The notes beneath the pieces were generated by a model. It searched no databases, was not told the DNA's origin, and worked only from the letters and a program-made list of their open reading frames with translations. A stretch of 42,249 nt of DNA from positions 1 through 42,249 of the forward strand of contig JAHEYK010000001.1 of assembly GCA_023251625.1 (NCBI GenBank), written 5' to 3'. Below are positions 1 through 8,022 of the stretch, one piece after another. A program made the translations under genes and the position numbers. Each line of letters begins with the position of its first letter. The first letter of the stretch is position 1. The stretch is from Bacteroidota bacterium (lineage in GTDB: Bacteria > Bacteroidota > Bacteroidia > Palsa-948).

Positions 1-2
1 GG

Positions 3-944
3 TATAACCACGGGTATTACAACGGAATGGCTAACAATAATTATTACAACAGCCACGATAACAGCAGCACATATTATGGCCCCCGTGGCGGCACATCTTC
101 CACGCATTCAAACGGACATGCGATCAATCCACTGGGAATAAAATATGAAACCGCTTCTGCAAACGGAACGTTAGCTCATCTGCCTGCACTTCCTGTAAGT
201 GCACACAATAATGGAGTTCCGGTTTCAGGACATAACGCAGGCAATAGTGTTTCACCGGTTGCTATAAACGGAACAAATAATCCTAAAGGAAATATTATAA
301 ATGGCGGAGCCGGAAATTTATCACCACAAAATCCTGCACAGATAAATACCGGAAATAATGCAAATGTGAATGGCATACCTGTGCGCCCTGCTACCGAAGG
401 CACACTGAACGCCAATCAGCTGAATGCTAATCCCGGCAATAGCCTTCCCCATTCTTCAGCAGGGGTTGGTAAAAATGATTATTACAATTCGAATGCAAAT
501 AATTTGCCGGTTCCAAGAGGAAATTTCAATAACTCAGGCGATGGAGGGAATTTGAATTATAATACACCGAATAACAACAATTATAATTCTACACCTCGTC
601 CTAACGAGTCGTATAATAACAACAACAATTACAATTCAACCCCTCGTCCTAACGAGTCGAATAACAGCAACAATTATAATTCTACGCCTCGCCCTAACGA
701 GTCGTATAATAACAACAACAATTACAATTCAACCCCTCGTCCTAACGAGTCGAATAACAACAACAATTATAATTCTACGCCTCGCCCTAATAATAATTAC
801 GAGGCGCCTCACAGCTATAGCCCTCCTTCTTACAGTCAACCCAGCAGGTCTTATAGCGCTCCTTCCTATAGTGCACCTCACTCAAGTGGTAGCGGTGGCG
901 GCGGTTCACGTGGAGGAGGTGGAGGTGGTGGGCATCACAGATAA
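3..944 (+). CDS. Asn-rich tandem-repeat protein, C-terminal part (5' end outside window)
   Basis: The reading frame is open to the left edge of the window and its first visible codons are already Tyr/Asn/Gly-rich, so the Met at base 27 is probably internal and this is the C-terminal part of a longer protein. The visible 313 residues are low complexity: an Asn/Gly/Pro-rich stretch, then a tandem array built on the unit YNSTPRPNES separated by runs of Asn, then a Ser/Tyr/Pro segment and a Gly-rich tail ending in GGGGHHR. No catalytic domain is visible and I do not recognise the family. Such composition suggests an extracellular or envelope-associated disordered protein, which is inference. The FadL-like porin begins 30 bases after its stop, so the two may be co-transcribed. 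Confidence 0.7.
   Translation, partial: YNHGYYNGMANNNYYNSHDNSSTYYGPRGGTSSTHSNGHAINPLGIKYETASANGTLAHLPALPVSAHNNGVPVSGHNAGNSVSPVAINGTNNPKGNIINGGAGNLSPQNPAQINTGNNANVNGIPVRPATEGTLNANQLNANPGNSLPHSSAGVGKNDYYNSNANNLPVPRGNFNNSGDGGNLNYNTPNNNNYNSTPRPNESYNNNNNYNSTPRPNESNNSNNYNSTPRPNESYNNNNNYNSTPRPNESNNNNNYNSTPRPNNNYEAPHSYSPPSYSQPSRSYSAPSYSAPHSSGSGGGGSRGGGGGGGHHR
582..792 (+). repeat. Tandem coding repeat (unit YNSTPRPNES + Asn run)
   Basis: Five copies of YNSTPRPN follow one another, spaced alternately by 16 and 15 residues, giving a higher-order unit of 31 codons (93 bases) present about twice. Copies are near-identical at DNA level, with synonymous differences such as cct/cgc, which suggests recent duplication. 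The array could vary in copy number between strains. Confidence 0.85.
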
Positions 945-974
945 ACCCAGATAATAAGTACTAAAACTTACGCA

Positions 975-2408
975 ATGAAAAAAATATTTCAACTTGCAAT
1001 AGGAGGGGTGTTGTTTACCAACCTCGTTCTTGCTCAAAATGAAGTGGACGCACTTCGATACTCTCAAATGATTTTGGGAGGAGGAACCGCACGCGCAGCT
1101 GCGATGGCCGGATCATTTGGAGCGCTGGGAGGAGACTTTTCTTCTCTTTCAACCAACCCGGCAGGCATAGCGATCTACCGAAGAGGGGAGTTATCATTTA
1201 CGCCTTCGTTCTTTAATCAGCAAACAACTTCCAATTACGGAGGGAATGTGCTGGATGATAACAAATCCAATTTCAACTTTGGAAATGCAGGGATTATTTT
1301 TGCGCATTATGATGAAAACGCAAAGAATGCCTGGAAGGGCCTTGCCTTCGGTTTTGGCTATAACCGCCTGAACAATTTTAACAACCGCATTTCGATGGAG
1401 GGCAAGAACAACAAAAATTCTTTGGCCGATATTTATTTAGCAGATGCACAAGCTAATAGTGGTGCATACGATCAATTCGGCACACAGCTTGCCTGGGATA
1501 CTTACCTGCTGGATACATTATCCGGAGGGACCTTATATCATCAGCTCCCCATGTATGGAGAAACACAAAGTAAATCAGTCACCACGTCAGGGTCTTCAGG
1601 CGAAACAATTTTTTCGCTGGGAGGAAATTATTCGGATAAACTTTACATAGGTACAACAGTGGGGGTGCCGCACATTACCTACACAGAAGAATCCACCTAT
1701 AGTGAAAGGGCCGACACCGCCCTGAACGGATTCCAGTCTTTTGCTTTGAACCAAAAACTTACCACCACAGGTGCCGGAGTGAACTTTAAGTTTGGAATGA
1801 TCTATAAGCCAACCGACTGGATACGTGTTGGCGGAGCCATTCACTCTCCCAGTTATTTTGATATGCACGATGAGTGGAACACCAGCATGAATACCACATT
1901 TACCAACAAAACATATTCTGAAGATTCTCCTAACGGATCTTTTAATTACTCCCTTACAACCCCTGTGCGTGCCATCGGAAGCATGGGATTTGTGATCAAC
2001 AAGATCGGATTGGTAAATGTGGAGTATGAATATGTGGATTATTCAACAGCCAGGTTAAGTTCTACGTCTACGGATTACAATTTTTTAAAACAAAACACCG
2101 CTATTCGAAATAAATACACGGCTGCCGACAATTTTAGAGTTGGTACTGAATGGCGACTGGCCCCTTTGAGCATTCGTGCCGGAGTCGCTTATTACGGAAG
2201 CCCCTTTAAAGAAGGCGTGAACGATGGTTCCCGTATGAGCTATACAGCAGGTATCGGTTTCCGTGACGGAAATTATTTCATGGACTTTGCTTACGTATAT
2301 ACAACCACCAGCGAAAAGTATTATTTCTATGATCCTGCTAACACTACCGCTTCTATGAACAAATCAAACAGCTCCAGTATTCTGATGACACTTGGATTTA
2401 AGTTCTAG
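975..2408 (+). CDS. OmpP1/FadL-type outer membrane transport protein
   Basis: 477 residues. Residues 1-20 form a signal peptide ending LVLAQ. The mature N-terminus has the Bacteroidota FadL-like pattern: LRYSQ, then AAAMAGSFGALGGDFSSLSTNPAG, here split by the usual GxxG and NPAG motifs at about residues 38-64, where FadL proteins carry their hatch region. The remainder alternates aromatic and polar residues as in an outer membrane beta-barrel and ends in a Phe (LGFKF), the usual last-strand signal for BAM insertion. In the OmpP1/FadL/TodX family these barrels carry hydrophobic compounds across the outer membrane; the substrate here cannot be told. The gene starts 30 bases after the Asn-rich protein and is followed by a strong hairpin terminator. 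Confidence 0.85.
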   Translation: MKKIFQLAIGGVLFTNLVLAQNEVDALRYSQMILGGGTARAAAMAGSFGALGGDFSSLSTNPAGIAIYRRGELSFTPSFFNQQTTSNYGGNVLDDNKSNFNFGNAGIIFAHYDENAKNAWKGLAFGFGYNRLNNFNNRISMEGKNNKNSLADIYLADAQANSGAYDQFGTQLAWDTYLLDTLSGGTLYHQLPMYGETQSKSVTTSGSSGETIFSLGGNYSDKLYIGTTVGVPHITYTEESTYSERADTALNGFQSFALNQKLTTTGAGVNFKFGMIYKPTDWIRVGGAIHSPSYFDMHDEWNTSMNTTFTNKTYSEDSPNGSFNYSLTTPVRAIGSMGFVINKIGLVNVEYEYVDYSTARLSSTSTDYNFLKQNTAIRNKYTAADNFRVGTEWRLAPLSIRAGVAYYGSPFKEGVNDGSRMSYTAGIGFRDGNYFMDFAYVYTTTSEKYYFYDPANTTASMNKSNSSSILMTLGFKF

Positions 2409-2420
2409 AACCGCGTCCTC

Positions 2421-2445
2421 CTGACCTCCCCGAAGGGGGTAAGAA
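2421..2445. repeat. C/G-rich palindromic repeat copy
   Basis: Just after the FadL-like stop codon lies a short hairpin, cccc-gaa-gggg, flanked by C/T-rich and purine-rich sequence. It resembles the other C-rich hairpins at 33132-33157, 37783-37806, 37846-37873 and 38593-38609, and more loosely those inside coding genes at 9944 and 13702. Confidence 0.5.
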
Positions 2446-2464
2446 AGGATCGGACGAACGAATA

Positions 2465-2496
2465 AAAAAAGCGATGACAAACATCATCGCTTTTTT
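2465..2496. terminator. Bidirectional rho-independent terminator
   Basis: Perfect stem gcgatga / tcatcgc with a 6-base loop, preceded by a run of A and followed by a run of T, so the stem extends through A:T pairs and can end transcription from both sides. It sits between the convergent FadL-like gene and the lipoprotein gene. Confidence 0.85.
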
Positions 2497-2528
2497 ATTA
2501 TGCCCTCGTTTGTAGGGGATGGAGAGGC

Positions 2529-3053
2529 CTAAGATTCTGCTTTCACAGCTGCTTTTGCTCTTACACTTTTTGCGGCTTCCAGCATTTGTGTAGCTGCTTT
2601 TTCTGAAAATATCTCTCCTTCCACATCACGTACTTCAAAAGATTTATTTCCGTCTTTCACCACGGCATAAAAATGGAACTCGGGCTCCATTCCCTCAATT
2701 TGCCATTCCCAAACGAGTGCGTTTGGTTCTTCTACAACGTACTTCACAAATTTTCTTACATCATCGTGGGTGATATCATTTTTTTTCATGGCAATATCCC
2801 CGGGGCCTTCTATGACAGTCACCTGAAAATTCTTTCCCACCTTAACATCAGCACCGCCCTGTGCATTGGGGCTGATCAACAACGGAGCCACGGTGGAGTC
2901 GGGCGCATTGATAAGGGCCATCAGGCCTTGTGAGCTCATATCAGCAGCTACCATTCCTTTCGGTACACCTGCAGCCTCATCTGTTTTTGTGTTCCCGCAT
3001 CCTGCGAGTGAAAGCAGAGAAATGCTTAAAGCGAATAAAAATACTTTTTTCAT
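2529..3053 (-). CDS. Hypothetical lipoprotein
   Basis: 174 residues. The N-terminus has a charged MKK, a hydrophobic stretch and a lipobox SLAGC with Cys19, followed by GNTKTDE, so the protein should be lipid-anchored to the envelope. The body has no motif I recognise; it looks like a single mixed alpha/beta domain with a helical, Ala/Lys-rich C-terminus (about residues 150-174). It is transcribed alone: a TAnnTTTG-like box lies about 30 bases upstream of the ATG and a shared terminator lies downstream. The divergent neighbour is the dipeptide epimerase. Function unknown. Confidence 0.75.
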   Translation of the reverse strand: MKKVFLFALSISLLSLAGCGNTKTDEAAGVPKGMVAADMSSQGLMALINAPDSTVAPLLISPNAQGGADVKVGKNFQVTVIEGPGDIAMKKNDITHDDVRKFVKYVVEEPNALVWEWQIEGMEPEFHFYAVVKDGNKSFEVRDVEGEIFSEKAATQMLEAAKSVRAKAAVKAES

Positions 3054-3079
3054 CTTGATTTTTGTTTGTTTTGTGAGTA

Positions 3080-3087
3080 CAAACTTA
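3080..3087 (-). promoter_or_regulatory. Candidate -7 box (TAAGTTTG)
   Basis: On the minus strand the octamer TAAGTTTG matches the Bacteroidota sigma-A -7 consensus TAnnTTTG and lies 27 bases upstream of the lipoprotein ATG. I see no clear TTG at the -33 spacing, so support is moderate. Confidence 0.4.
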
Positions 3088-3141
3088 GTATAATTTATTT
3101 TACCTCCTGTATTACATGTATTATTTCAGCGCAGTACGAAA

Positions 3142-3194
3142 AACATACGAAGTTACGAACTACGAACCAGTTATCCGTTTGTACTTCGTATGTT
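3142..3194. repeat. 12-bp perfect inverted repeat within TACGAA/TTCGTA-rich leader
   Basis: AACATACGAAGT at 3142-3153 is the exact reverse complement of ACTTCGTATGTT at 3183-3194. The intervening and following sequence repeats tacgaa and ttcgta several more times. It lies 37 bases upstream of the epimerase start and could form a stem in the mRNA leader or bind a dimeric regulator. A related TTCGTAT cluster occurs upstream of thiG (14132-14158). Confidence 0.6.
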
Positions 3195-3230
3195 CGTAGC
3201 AAATTCGTATTTCGTTGCAATCTGAATAGC

Positions 3231-4265
3231 ATGAAATTCTCATTTATACCTGAGACCTTAAAATTCAAGCGCCCGTTCTCCATTGCGCACGGCAGCAGGG
3301 ACTCTACGCCTGTGGTTTTCACCAAATTGGAATACGAGGGAATCGCAGGGTATGGCGAAGCTTCTATGCCTCCTTACCTGGGAGAAAGCCATGAAACCGC
3401 ACTTGCATTTTTGTCGAAAGCAGAAAAAGTATTGCAGAAGTTCAAGCATCCGGAGAAGGTGGAAGCAATTCTTGCCGAAGTCGATAACATTCAAACAGGA
3501 AATTCGGCCGCCAAAGCATCGGTTGATATTGCACTCCATGACCTGCTTGGAAAGCTTCAAAAGAAATCGTGTTGGCAAATGTTTGGTGCTGATAAGGAAA
3601 AGGATCTTTTCACTGCGTATACGATCCCGATGGACGAAGCGAATGGTATAAAGGGAAGAGTAGAAGAAGCGCAAGACTATAAACTATTGAAAGTGAAGCT
3701 GGGATCTGTCAACGACAAAAAAATCATTGAAGATATCCGGAAGCGAACTGACAAATCGATTATTGTGGATGCGAACGAAGGCTGGGCTGACAAAAACGCA
3801 GCCCTTGAAATGATACAATGGCTTGCCGAACATAAAATTCTTTTTGTGGAGCAGCCTATGCCTAAAGAGAAACTTGATGATATAGCTTGGCTCACCTCAA
3901 AAAGCCCTATCCCTATTATTGCCGATGAAAGCGTGCAGCGTTTTTCTGATATCGAAAAGATAAAAGGTGCTTACAGTGGCATCAATATTAAACTTATGAA
4001 ATGCACAGGCATGCATGAAGCATATAGAATGATATTGCAGGCAAGAAGATTAGGAATGAAGGTGATGATTGGCTGTATGTCTGAAACTTCCTGTGGTGTT
4101 TCGGCAGCTGCACAGCTTGCACCATTGGTGGACTGGATCGATCTGGACGGGCCGCTCCTTATTAAAGAAGATTATTTTGACGGTGTGAAATTTTCGGAAG
4201 GGAAAATTATCCTCCAAGATTTACCCGGCATTGGAATTACTCCTGCTATACCTCTTTTTAAATAA
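3231..4265 (+). CDS. Dipeptide epimerase (L-Ala-D/L-Glu epimerase type), enolase superfamily
   Basis: 344 residues from the chosen ATG. Upstream in-frame codons are open but translate to non-homologous sequence, while the protein from this ATG begins like the family's capping domain. The muconate-lactonizing subgroup catalytic set is complete: the KxK pair K154/K156, metal ligands D180 (VDAN), E207 (VEQP) and D232 (ADES), the second base K254 (INIK), and the DxD of DLDGP at 304-306 that in Ala-Glu epimerases binds the substrate amino group. The reaction is 1,1-proton transfer at the second residue of a dipeptide, in the cytoplasm, typically in recycling of murein peptides. The exact dipeptide preference cannot be read here. 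The gene is single, with a hairpin terminator downstream. Confidence 0.85.
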   Translation: MKFSFIPETLKFKRPFSIAHGSRDSTPVVFTKLEYEGIAGYGEASMPPYLGESHETALAFLSKAEKVLQKFKHPEKVEAILAEVDNIQTGNSAAKASVDIALHDLLGKLQKKSCWQMFGADKEKDLFTAYTIPMDEANGIKGRVEEAQDYKLLKVKLGSVNDKKIIEDIRKRTDKSIIVDANEGWADKNAALEMIQWLAEHKILFVEQPMPKEKLDDIAWLTSKSPIPIIADESVQRFSDIEKIKGAYSGINIKLMKCTGMHEAYRMILQARRLGMKVMIGCMSETSCGVSAAAQLAPLVDWIDLDGPLLIKEDYFDGVKFSEGKIILQDLPGIGITPAIPLFK

Positions 4266-4297
4266 AAAAACCCTGACCTTGTATGGCCAGGGTTCTT
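4263..4297. terminator. Bidirectional terminator hairpin
   Basis: The stem ccctgacc / ggccaggg has one mismatch and a loop of 6 bases. It has an A-run on its left flank (a T-run for the minus strand) but only a short T stretch on the right. It overlaps the end of the epimerase gene and separates it from the convergent cupredoxin gene. Confidence 0.7.
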
Positions 4298-4315
4298 AGA
4301 TCGTTCCCAACGAAA

Positions 4316-4909
4316 TTAATTCTTGATGACCTTCTTCGTTTCAATCACCAGGCCTTCTTTCAATATACAGTAGAAATAAATCCCCTGCTTCAGGTCGCGC
4401 CCGTCAATTTCGGTTTTTGTTTGCCCTTTTGGCAGAGCGATCGTACGGATATTTTCTCCCAGTGCATTGTACACTGCGATCATTTCAGCATCTGAGTTCT
4501 CGATCGTGAGTTTGCTTGTGAAAGGATTCGGGTAAGCGGCTGAGAAATAATTACCACTGATCGAAGAAACCCCATTCGGACAGGCAACGGTGATACTTCC
4601 TGCCATGCCTGAACTGATATGAATGGTACAGACATACGAGTATGTGCCTGCAACAGTCAGCTGTATAGAATAGGTAGTAGCGGTTGAATTGAGATTTGCA
4701 CCCCAGCCAGATGCTCCTGACGGAATACTTACCGAAGTGGTGGTGTGCGATTGTGTAAGATTGGCCAGCACCCAGATGATCGTATCTCCGCAGGTGGCAT
4801 TCACTGCCGCAGGAGAAAAAGACATACTGAGCACGGATATCTGGTGTTTGGTGGCTTTTGAAAAGGAGGCGATGAAAACAAATGCGAATAAAATGTAGAA
4901 TTTTTTCAT
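4316..4909 (-). CDS. Secreted cupredoxin (plastocyanin-like) with T9SS type A sorting domain
   Basis: 197 residues. Signal peptide at about 1-20. Residues 22-110 form a plastocyanin/azurin-like domain with all four type-1 copper ligands in the expected order: H55 (QSHTTTS), then C94, H97 and M102 in YVCTIHISSGM. Residues about 124-197 are a T9SS type A C-terminal sorting domain (YPNPFTSKLTIEN, then the GxxI and GIYFY elements, ending in VKN/VIKN), so the protein should be exported through the outer membrane and cell-surface anchored or released. Likely role is extracellular electron transfer or copper handling; that is inferred from the fold alone. Transcribed alone from a good -7 box. Confidence 0.85.
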   Translation of the reverse strand: MKKFYILFAFVFIASFSKATKHQISVLSMSFSPAAVNATCGDTIIWVLANLTQSHTTTSVSIPSGASGWGANLNSTATTYSIQLTVAGTYSYVCTIHISSGMAGSITVACPNGVSSISGNYFSAAYPNPFTSKLTIENSDAEMIAVYNALGENIRTIALPKGQTKTEIDGRDLKQGIYFYCILKEGLVIETKKVIKN

Positions 4910-4934
4910 GGTTTTTTTATTTGTGAATATAAAG

Positions 4935-4942
4935 CAAAGATA
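4935..4942 (-). promoter_or_regulatory. -7 box TATCTTTG of the cupredoxin gene
   Basis: On the minus strand TATCTTTG matches TAnnTTTG exactly, 26 bases upstream of the cupredoxin ATG. A clear -33 TTG at normal spacing is not visible. Confidence 0.5.
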
Positions 4943-4949
4943 GGCAAAA

Positions 4950-5675
4950 TCAGGCGAAGACCTGTTCGAGCACTTTGTGCGAAGTGATGTTGCTCATGTT
5001 CGAGAGATGAAGATCATAGTACCGGAGCAAAATATCCAGTAAATTTTTTCTTTCTTTTCCTGAAAATGGAAGTTTACTCATGGAATAATAATTGCTGACC
5101 ATCAGCCTGCCAAAATGCCGGCTGCTTTCATCGGTGAGGTAATCGTGGTGCATGGGCTCTGCGCTTACAAATGTTCCGGCCTGCAGGTCAAATATGGGAC
5201 TTGCTTCAGAAAAACTTCCCTGGGGATAAAATCCGAGGAACCTTGAAAAGCGGAAAAGAAAAAGCAGATGAAAATTTGCAAACTGGTTTTCGGAAGTTTC
5301 AAGCATTTGAATCGTTTCATGCAGAAATGAAAAAAGTTCCGGATTATTTTCTTCTTCCTGCAGACAGTTCAACAGGATCTCGTTGATGAAAAACAGGATG
5401 GACGTTTTTGCCGGGTCGGCCGAAATAGAAGTGAAGTGAATTTCAGCCCCTGCTTCTTTCAATATCTGAAGCTGTCTTTTTTCTTTTTTGTAAACCTGCA
5501 ATTCAAGCAACGCTAGTGGCTGGAACAGATTGGCACGGATAGAAGCATTTTTCCTCCGGGCCCCTTTTATCAAATAACTCTGGATTCCGAACTCTTCAGT
5601 ATAAATTTTTGCGATGATGCTTGTGTCGGAATAATCAACGGTGCGCAATACTATTCCTCGGGTTTTGTGAATCAT
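4950..5675 (-). CDS. recO: DNA repair protein RecO
   Basis: 241 residues, normal RecO length. The N-terminus MIHKTRGIVLRTVDYSDTS is the characteristic OB-fold start of RecO, followed by the GIQSYLIKGARRKNAS strand-turn. The central and C-terminal helical part has the Bacteroidota form without the four-Cys zinc cluster found in some relatives. RecO works with RecF and RecR in the cytoplasm, loading RecA on SSB-coated gaps and annealing single strands. It is downstream of fabH on the same strand, but the 107-base gap holds a repeat copy, so independent transcription is possible. Confidence 0.9.
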   Translation of the reverse strand: MIHKTRGIVLRTVDYSDTSIIAKIYTEEFGIQSYLIKGARRKNASIRANLFQPLALLELQVYKKEKRQLQILKEAGAEIHFTSISADPAKTSILFFINEILLNCLQEEENNPELFSFLHETIQMLETSENQFANFHLLFLFRFSRFLGFYPQGSFSEASPIFDLQAGTFVSAEPMHHDYLTDESSRHFGRLMVSNYYSMSKLPFSGKERKNLLDILLRYYDLHLSNMSNITSHKVLEQVFA

Positions 5676-5695
5676 CTATAAATCTTCGAAAAACG

Positions 5696-5723
5696 CCCTT
5701 CGACAAGCTCCGGGGGACAGCCA
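5696..5723. repeat. Dispersed repeat copy (cttcgac-agctc-gacagcca type)
   Basis: The fabH-recO gap contains cccttcgacaagctc followed by a G-run and gacagcca. The same framework, cttcgac...gctc...gacagcca, occurs at 13446-13472 between two other genes, indicating a dispersed family. The rest of the gap shows nothing recognisable. Confidence 0.55.
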
Positions 5724-5782
5724 CGAAAATGCGAAAGGAACAGTCGTCTTATATTTGTTGTTTATTGTCTACTGTCTTTTGC

Positions 5783-6778
5783 CTATTTACTGTCATACGC
5801 CCACTTCACATAAATAGATCCCCAGGTGAATCCACCTCCAAATGCAGCAAGAATAATGTTGTCGCCTTTTTTCATTTGCTTTTCATAATCCCACAGGCAG
5901 AGCGGAATAGTGCCTGAAGTAGTGTTGCCGTAGCGCTGAATGTTCAGCATCACTTTATCAGAACTCACCCCCATTCTGTTGGCGGTGGCGTCAATAATTC
6001 TTTTATTCGCCTGGTGTGGGACGAGCCAGGCCACATCTTCCCCTTTCAGATTATTGCGTTCCATGATCTCTGCCGAAACATCAGCCATCCCTTTTACAGC
6101 AAATTTGAAAACGGCTTGGCCTTCCTGGTAAATAAAATGTTCTTGGTTGGCAACCGAACGCATCGTAGGCGGCTGTACAGAACCTCCGCCCTGTTGGAAG
6201 AGATATTTTTTTCCGGTGCCATCTGTGCGAAGAATGGAATCAGTGATTCCATATCCGGTTGTGTCGGGCTCCAGCAGAACTGCACCCGCTCCGTCTCCAA
6301 AAATGACACACGTAGAGCGGTCGGTATAATCTACAATGGCCGACATCTTATCGGCACCTACTACAATTACTTTTTTATACCGGCCGCTTTCGATGAACTG
6401 AGAACCTGTGATGAGTGAAAATAAGAATCCTGAACAAGCAGCCGAAATATCATAACCCCAGGCATTTTTAGCACCTAATTTATGGCAGATAATATTTGAT
6501 GTAGAAGGAAAAATATGATCGGGCGTTACAGTACCCACAATGATCATGTCGATTTCTTCGGCACTGATATTTTTTTTCTTGAGAAGCCCTTTGATAGCTT
6601 CCACAGCCATGTCGGAAGTGCCGAGGCCTTTGCCTTTTAGTATTCTTCGTTCTTTAATACCCGTCCTGGTTTCTATCCATTCGCTGTTGGTATCCACCAT
6701 GGTTTCGAGCACTTTGTTCGAGAGCACAAAATCAGGAACATAGCCGTGAACACCTGTTATGGAAGCGCGAATTTTCAT
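5783..6778 (-). CDS. fabH: Beta-ketoacyl-ACP synthase III
   Basis: 331 residues, full length. The thiolase-fold catalytic triad is intact: C115 in [10 protein letters not shown]255 in VPHQAN, and N285 in RYGNTTSGT. The C-terminal GGGFTWG motif is present. The enzyme condenses an acyl-CoA primer with malonyl-ACP to start fatty acid chains in the cytoplasm; in Bacteroidota, branched primers are usual, but primer choice cannot be read here. It follows plsX by 70 bases in the same direction, the classic plsX-fabH pairing. A weak -7-like box (TATCTTCG) in that gap could give extra expression. Confidence 0.95.
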   Translation of the reverse strand: MKIRASITGVHGYVPDFVLSNKVLETMVDTNSEWIETRTGIKERRILKGKGLGTSDMAVEAIKGLLKKKNISAEEIDMIIVGTVTPDHIFPSTSNIICHKLGAKNAWGYDISAACSGFLFSLITGSQFIESGRYKKVIVVGADKMSAIVDYTDRSTCVIFGDGAGAVLLEPDTTGYGITDSILRTDGTGKKYLFQQGGGSVQPPTMRSVANQEHFIYQEGQAVFKFAVKGMADVSAEIMERNNLKGEDVAWLVPHQANKRIIDATANRMGVSSDKVMLNIQRYGNTTSGTIPLCLWDYEKQMKKGDNIILAAFGGGFTWGSIYVKWAYDSK

Positions 6779-6848
6779 ATGAAAGTTCTAAGTTAAAGAC
6801 GAAGATAGTTTTTTCTATCTCAGGTGTGGCGAAAAAAAGAGGGAGGTC

Positions 6849-7790
6849 TTAAATATACTCGAAGGCGTTCTTGATCTTCTCGGCAAGTTTTGTCTCGGCA
6901 ATATTCTTCGAAAGCATGACCATATTCTTTACGGCAATGTCGTTAGAAATTCCGTGCCCGATCACCACCGCTCCGTTTACGCCCAAGATAGGGCTTCCAC
7001 CGTATATTTCGTAATTGAAACGCTGAATGAGAGGATTAGGCGTTTTATTTTTATTGGTAAGCACAAAAATAGTTTCTGCCATTTTGATGATCACATTCCC
7101 TACAAATCCTTCGCAAACCACTACATCGGCTTTTTCGTTGAACAGGTCGCGGCCTTCTACGTTGCCAATGAAGTTAAACTGTTTGGTAGTTTTCATGATT
7201 TCATACGTAGCCTGCGAAACCAGATTGCCTTTACCTTCTTCTTCTCCTATGTTCAATAACCCTACTCTGGGTTTTTTTATTTCGTAAACGCTCTCGGCAT
7301 AGATAGAACCCAGAATAGCGAATTGATATAATACATCGGGCTTACAATCTGCGTTCGAGCCCACATCGAGTAACACACCTACTTTGCCGTTTTCTTTCGG
7401 CAGGATGGTTGTGATGCAAGGGCGAATAACTCCCGGAATAGTTTTTACAGAATACATCGCACCCACCAGCATGGCACCGGTATTGCCGGCACTGGCAAAT
7501 GCATTTATTTTTTTCTCGGCTAAAAGATGGTATCCTACTGCAATGCTTGACTTTGGTTTTTGAGTGAATGCCCTGATAGGAGATTCAGCCATTCCGATCA
7601 TATCGGGTGCATGTACGATCTCATACCGGTCGGCCGGAGCGTGGTGTGATTTCAGCTCCTCGCGAATTACTTTCTCGTCTCCCAGCAACACAATAGTGTC
7701 TTTAGGAAGTTCTTTCATAGCAAGAATAGCACCTGCAATGATTGCTTTCGGTGCATGGTCTCCGCCCATTACATCGAGCCCGATCTTCAT
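6849..7790 (-). CDS. plsX: Phosphate acyltransferase PlsX
   Basis: 313 residues. It begins MKIGLDVMGGDHAPKAIIAG, the PlsX signature, and carries family motifs such as SAGNTGAMLVGA (about 102-113), LLDVGSN and CEGFVGNVIIKMAE (about 221-235). PlsX converts acyl-ACP to acyl-phosphate, which PlsY uses to make lysophosphatidic acid, so it links fatty acid synthesis to phospholipid synthesis at the inner membrane face. It is 6 bases downstream of rpmF and upstream of fabH, in the conserved yceD-rpmF-plsX-fabH order. Confidence 0.95.
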   Translation of the reverse strand: MKIGLDVMGGDHAPKAIIAGAILAMKELPKDTIVLLGDEKVIREELKSHHAPADRYEIVHAPDMIGMAESPIRAFTQKPKSSIAVGYHLLAEKKINAFASAGNTGAMLVGAMYSVKTIPGVIRPCITTILPKENGKVGVLLDVGSNADCKPDVLYQFAILGSIYAESVYEIKKPRVGLLNIGEEEGKGNLVSQATYEIMKTTKQFNFIGNVEGRDLFNEKADVVVCEGFVGNVIIKMAETIFVLTNKNKTPNPLIQRFNYEIYGGSPILGVNGAVVIGHGISNDIAVKNMVMLSKNIAETKLAEKIKNAFEYI

Positions 7791-7796
7791 AGATAC

Positions 7797-7982
7797 TTAA
7801 GCAGCTAAAGTTTTTTCGATGACCAGTTTTCCACGGTAGTGCCCGCAATCTGCGCACACACGGTGCATCAAAATGGGTGCTCCGCAGTTAGAACATTTGG
7901 TGATAGTAGGCGCAGTTGCCTTGTAGTGCGTTCTGCGTTTGCGGCTTCTGCTTTTGGAATGCTGTCGTTTTGGATTTGGCAT
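7797..7982 (-). CDS. rpmF: 50S ribosomal protein L32
   Basis: 61 residues. The N-terminus MPNPKRQHSKSRSRKRRTHYK is typical of L32, cut here after the first 20 for clarity, and the four zinc-binding cysteines are present as CSNC (about 36-39) and CADC (about 49-52). L32 is part of the large subunit near the peptidyl transferase centre exit region. It lies between yceD and plsX; a GTTTAAAG-type repeat fills the 38-base gap to yceD. Confidence 0.95.
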   Translation of the reverse strand: MPNPKRQHSKSRSRKRRTHYKATAPTITKCSNCGAPILMHRVCADCGHYRGKLVIEKTLAA

Positions 7983-7988
7983 GATATG

Positions 7989-8022
7989 AAAGTTTAAAGT
8001 TTAAGGTCTGAAGTTTAAAGTT
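7989..8022. repeat. GTTTAAAG-type repeat in the yceD-rpmF gap
   Basis: The gap contains three spaced units, agtttaaagt, tttaaggtct and agtttaaagtt, the last reaching into the yceD stop codon. The same vocabulary (gttcaaagtt, ggtttaa, actttaaacc) recurs on both sides of the four-helix-bundle gene at 34176-34209 and 34611-34642. Confidence 0.5.

Noticed and set aside
582-792. CRISPR-like repeats
   Set aside because: The units are coding, contiguous, unequal in length and without unique spacers.
3066-3230. Longer N-terminus for the dipeptide epimerase
   Set aside because: The extra 55 residues are non-homologous and correspond to the repeat-rich leader.
5621-5917. Plus-strand open frame through the recO-fabH gap
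   Set aside because: It overlaps both genes and owes its length to the dispersed repeat; no family pattern.
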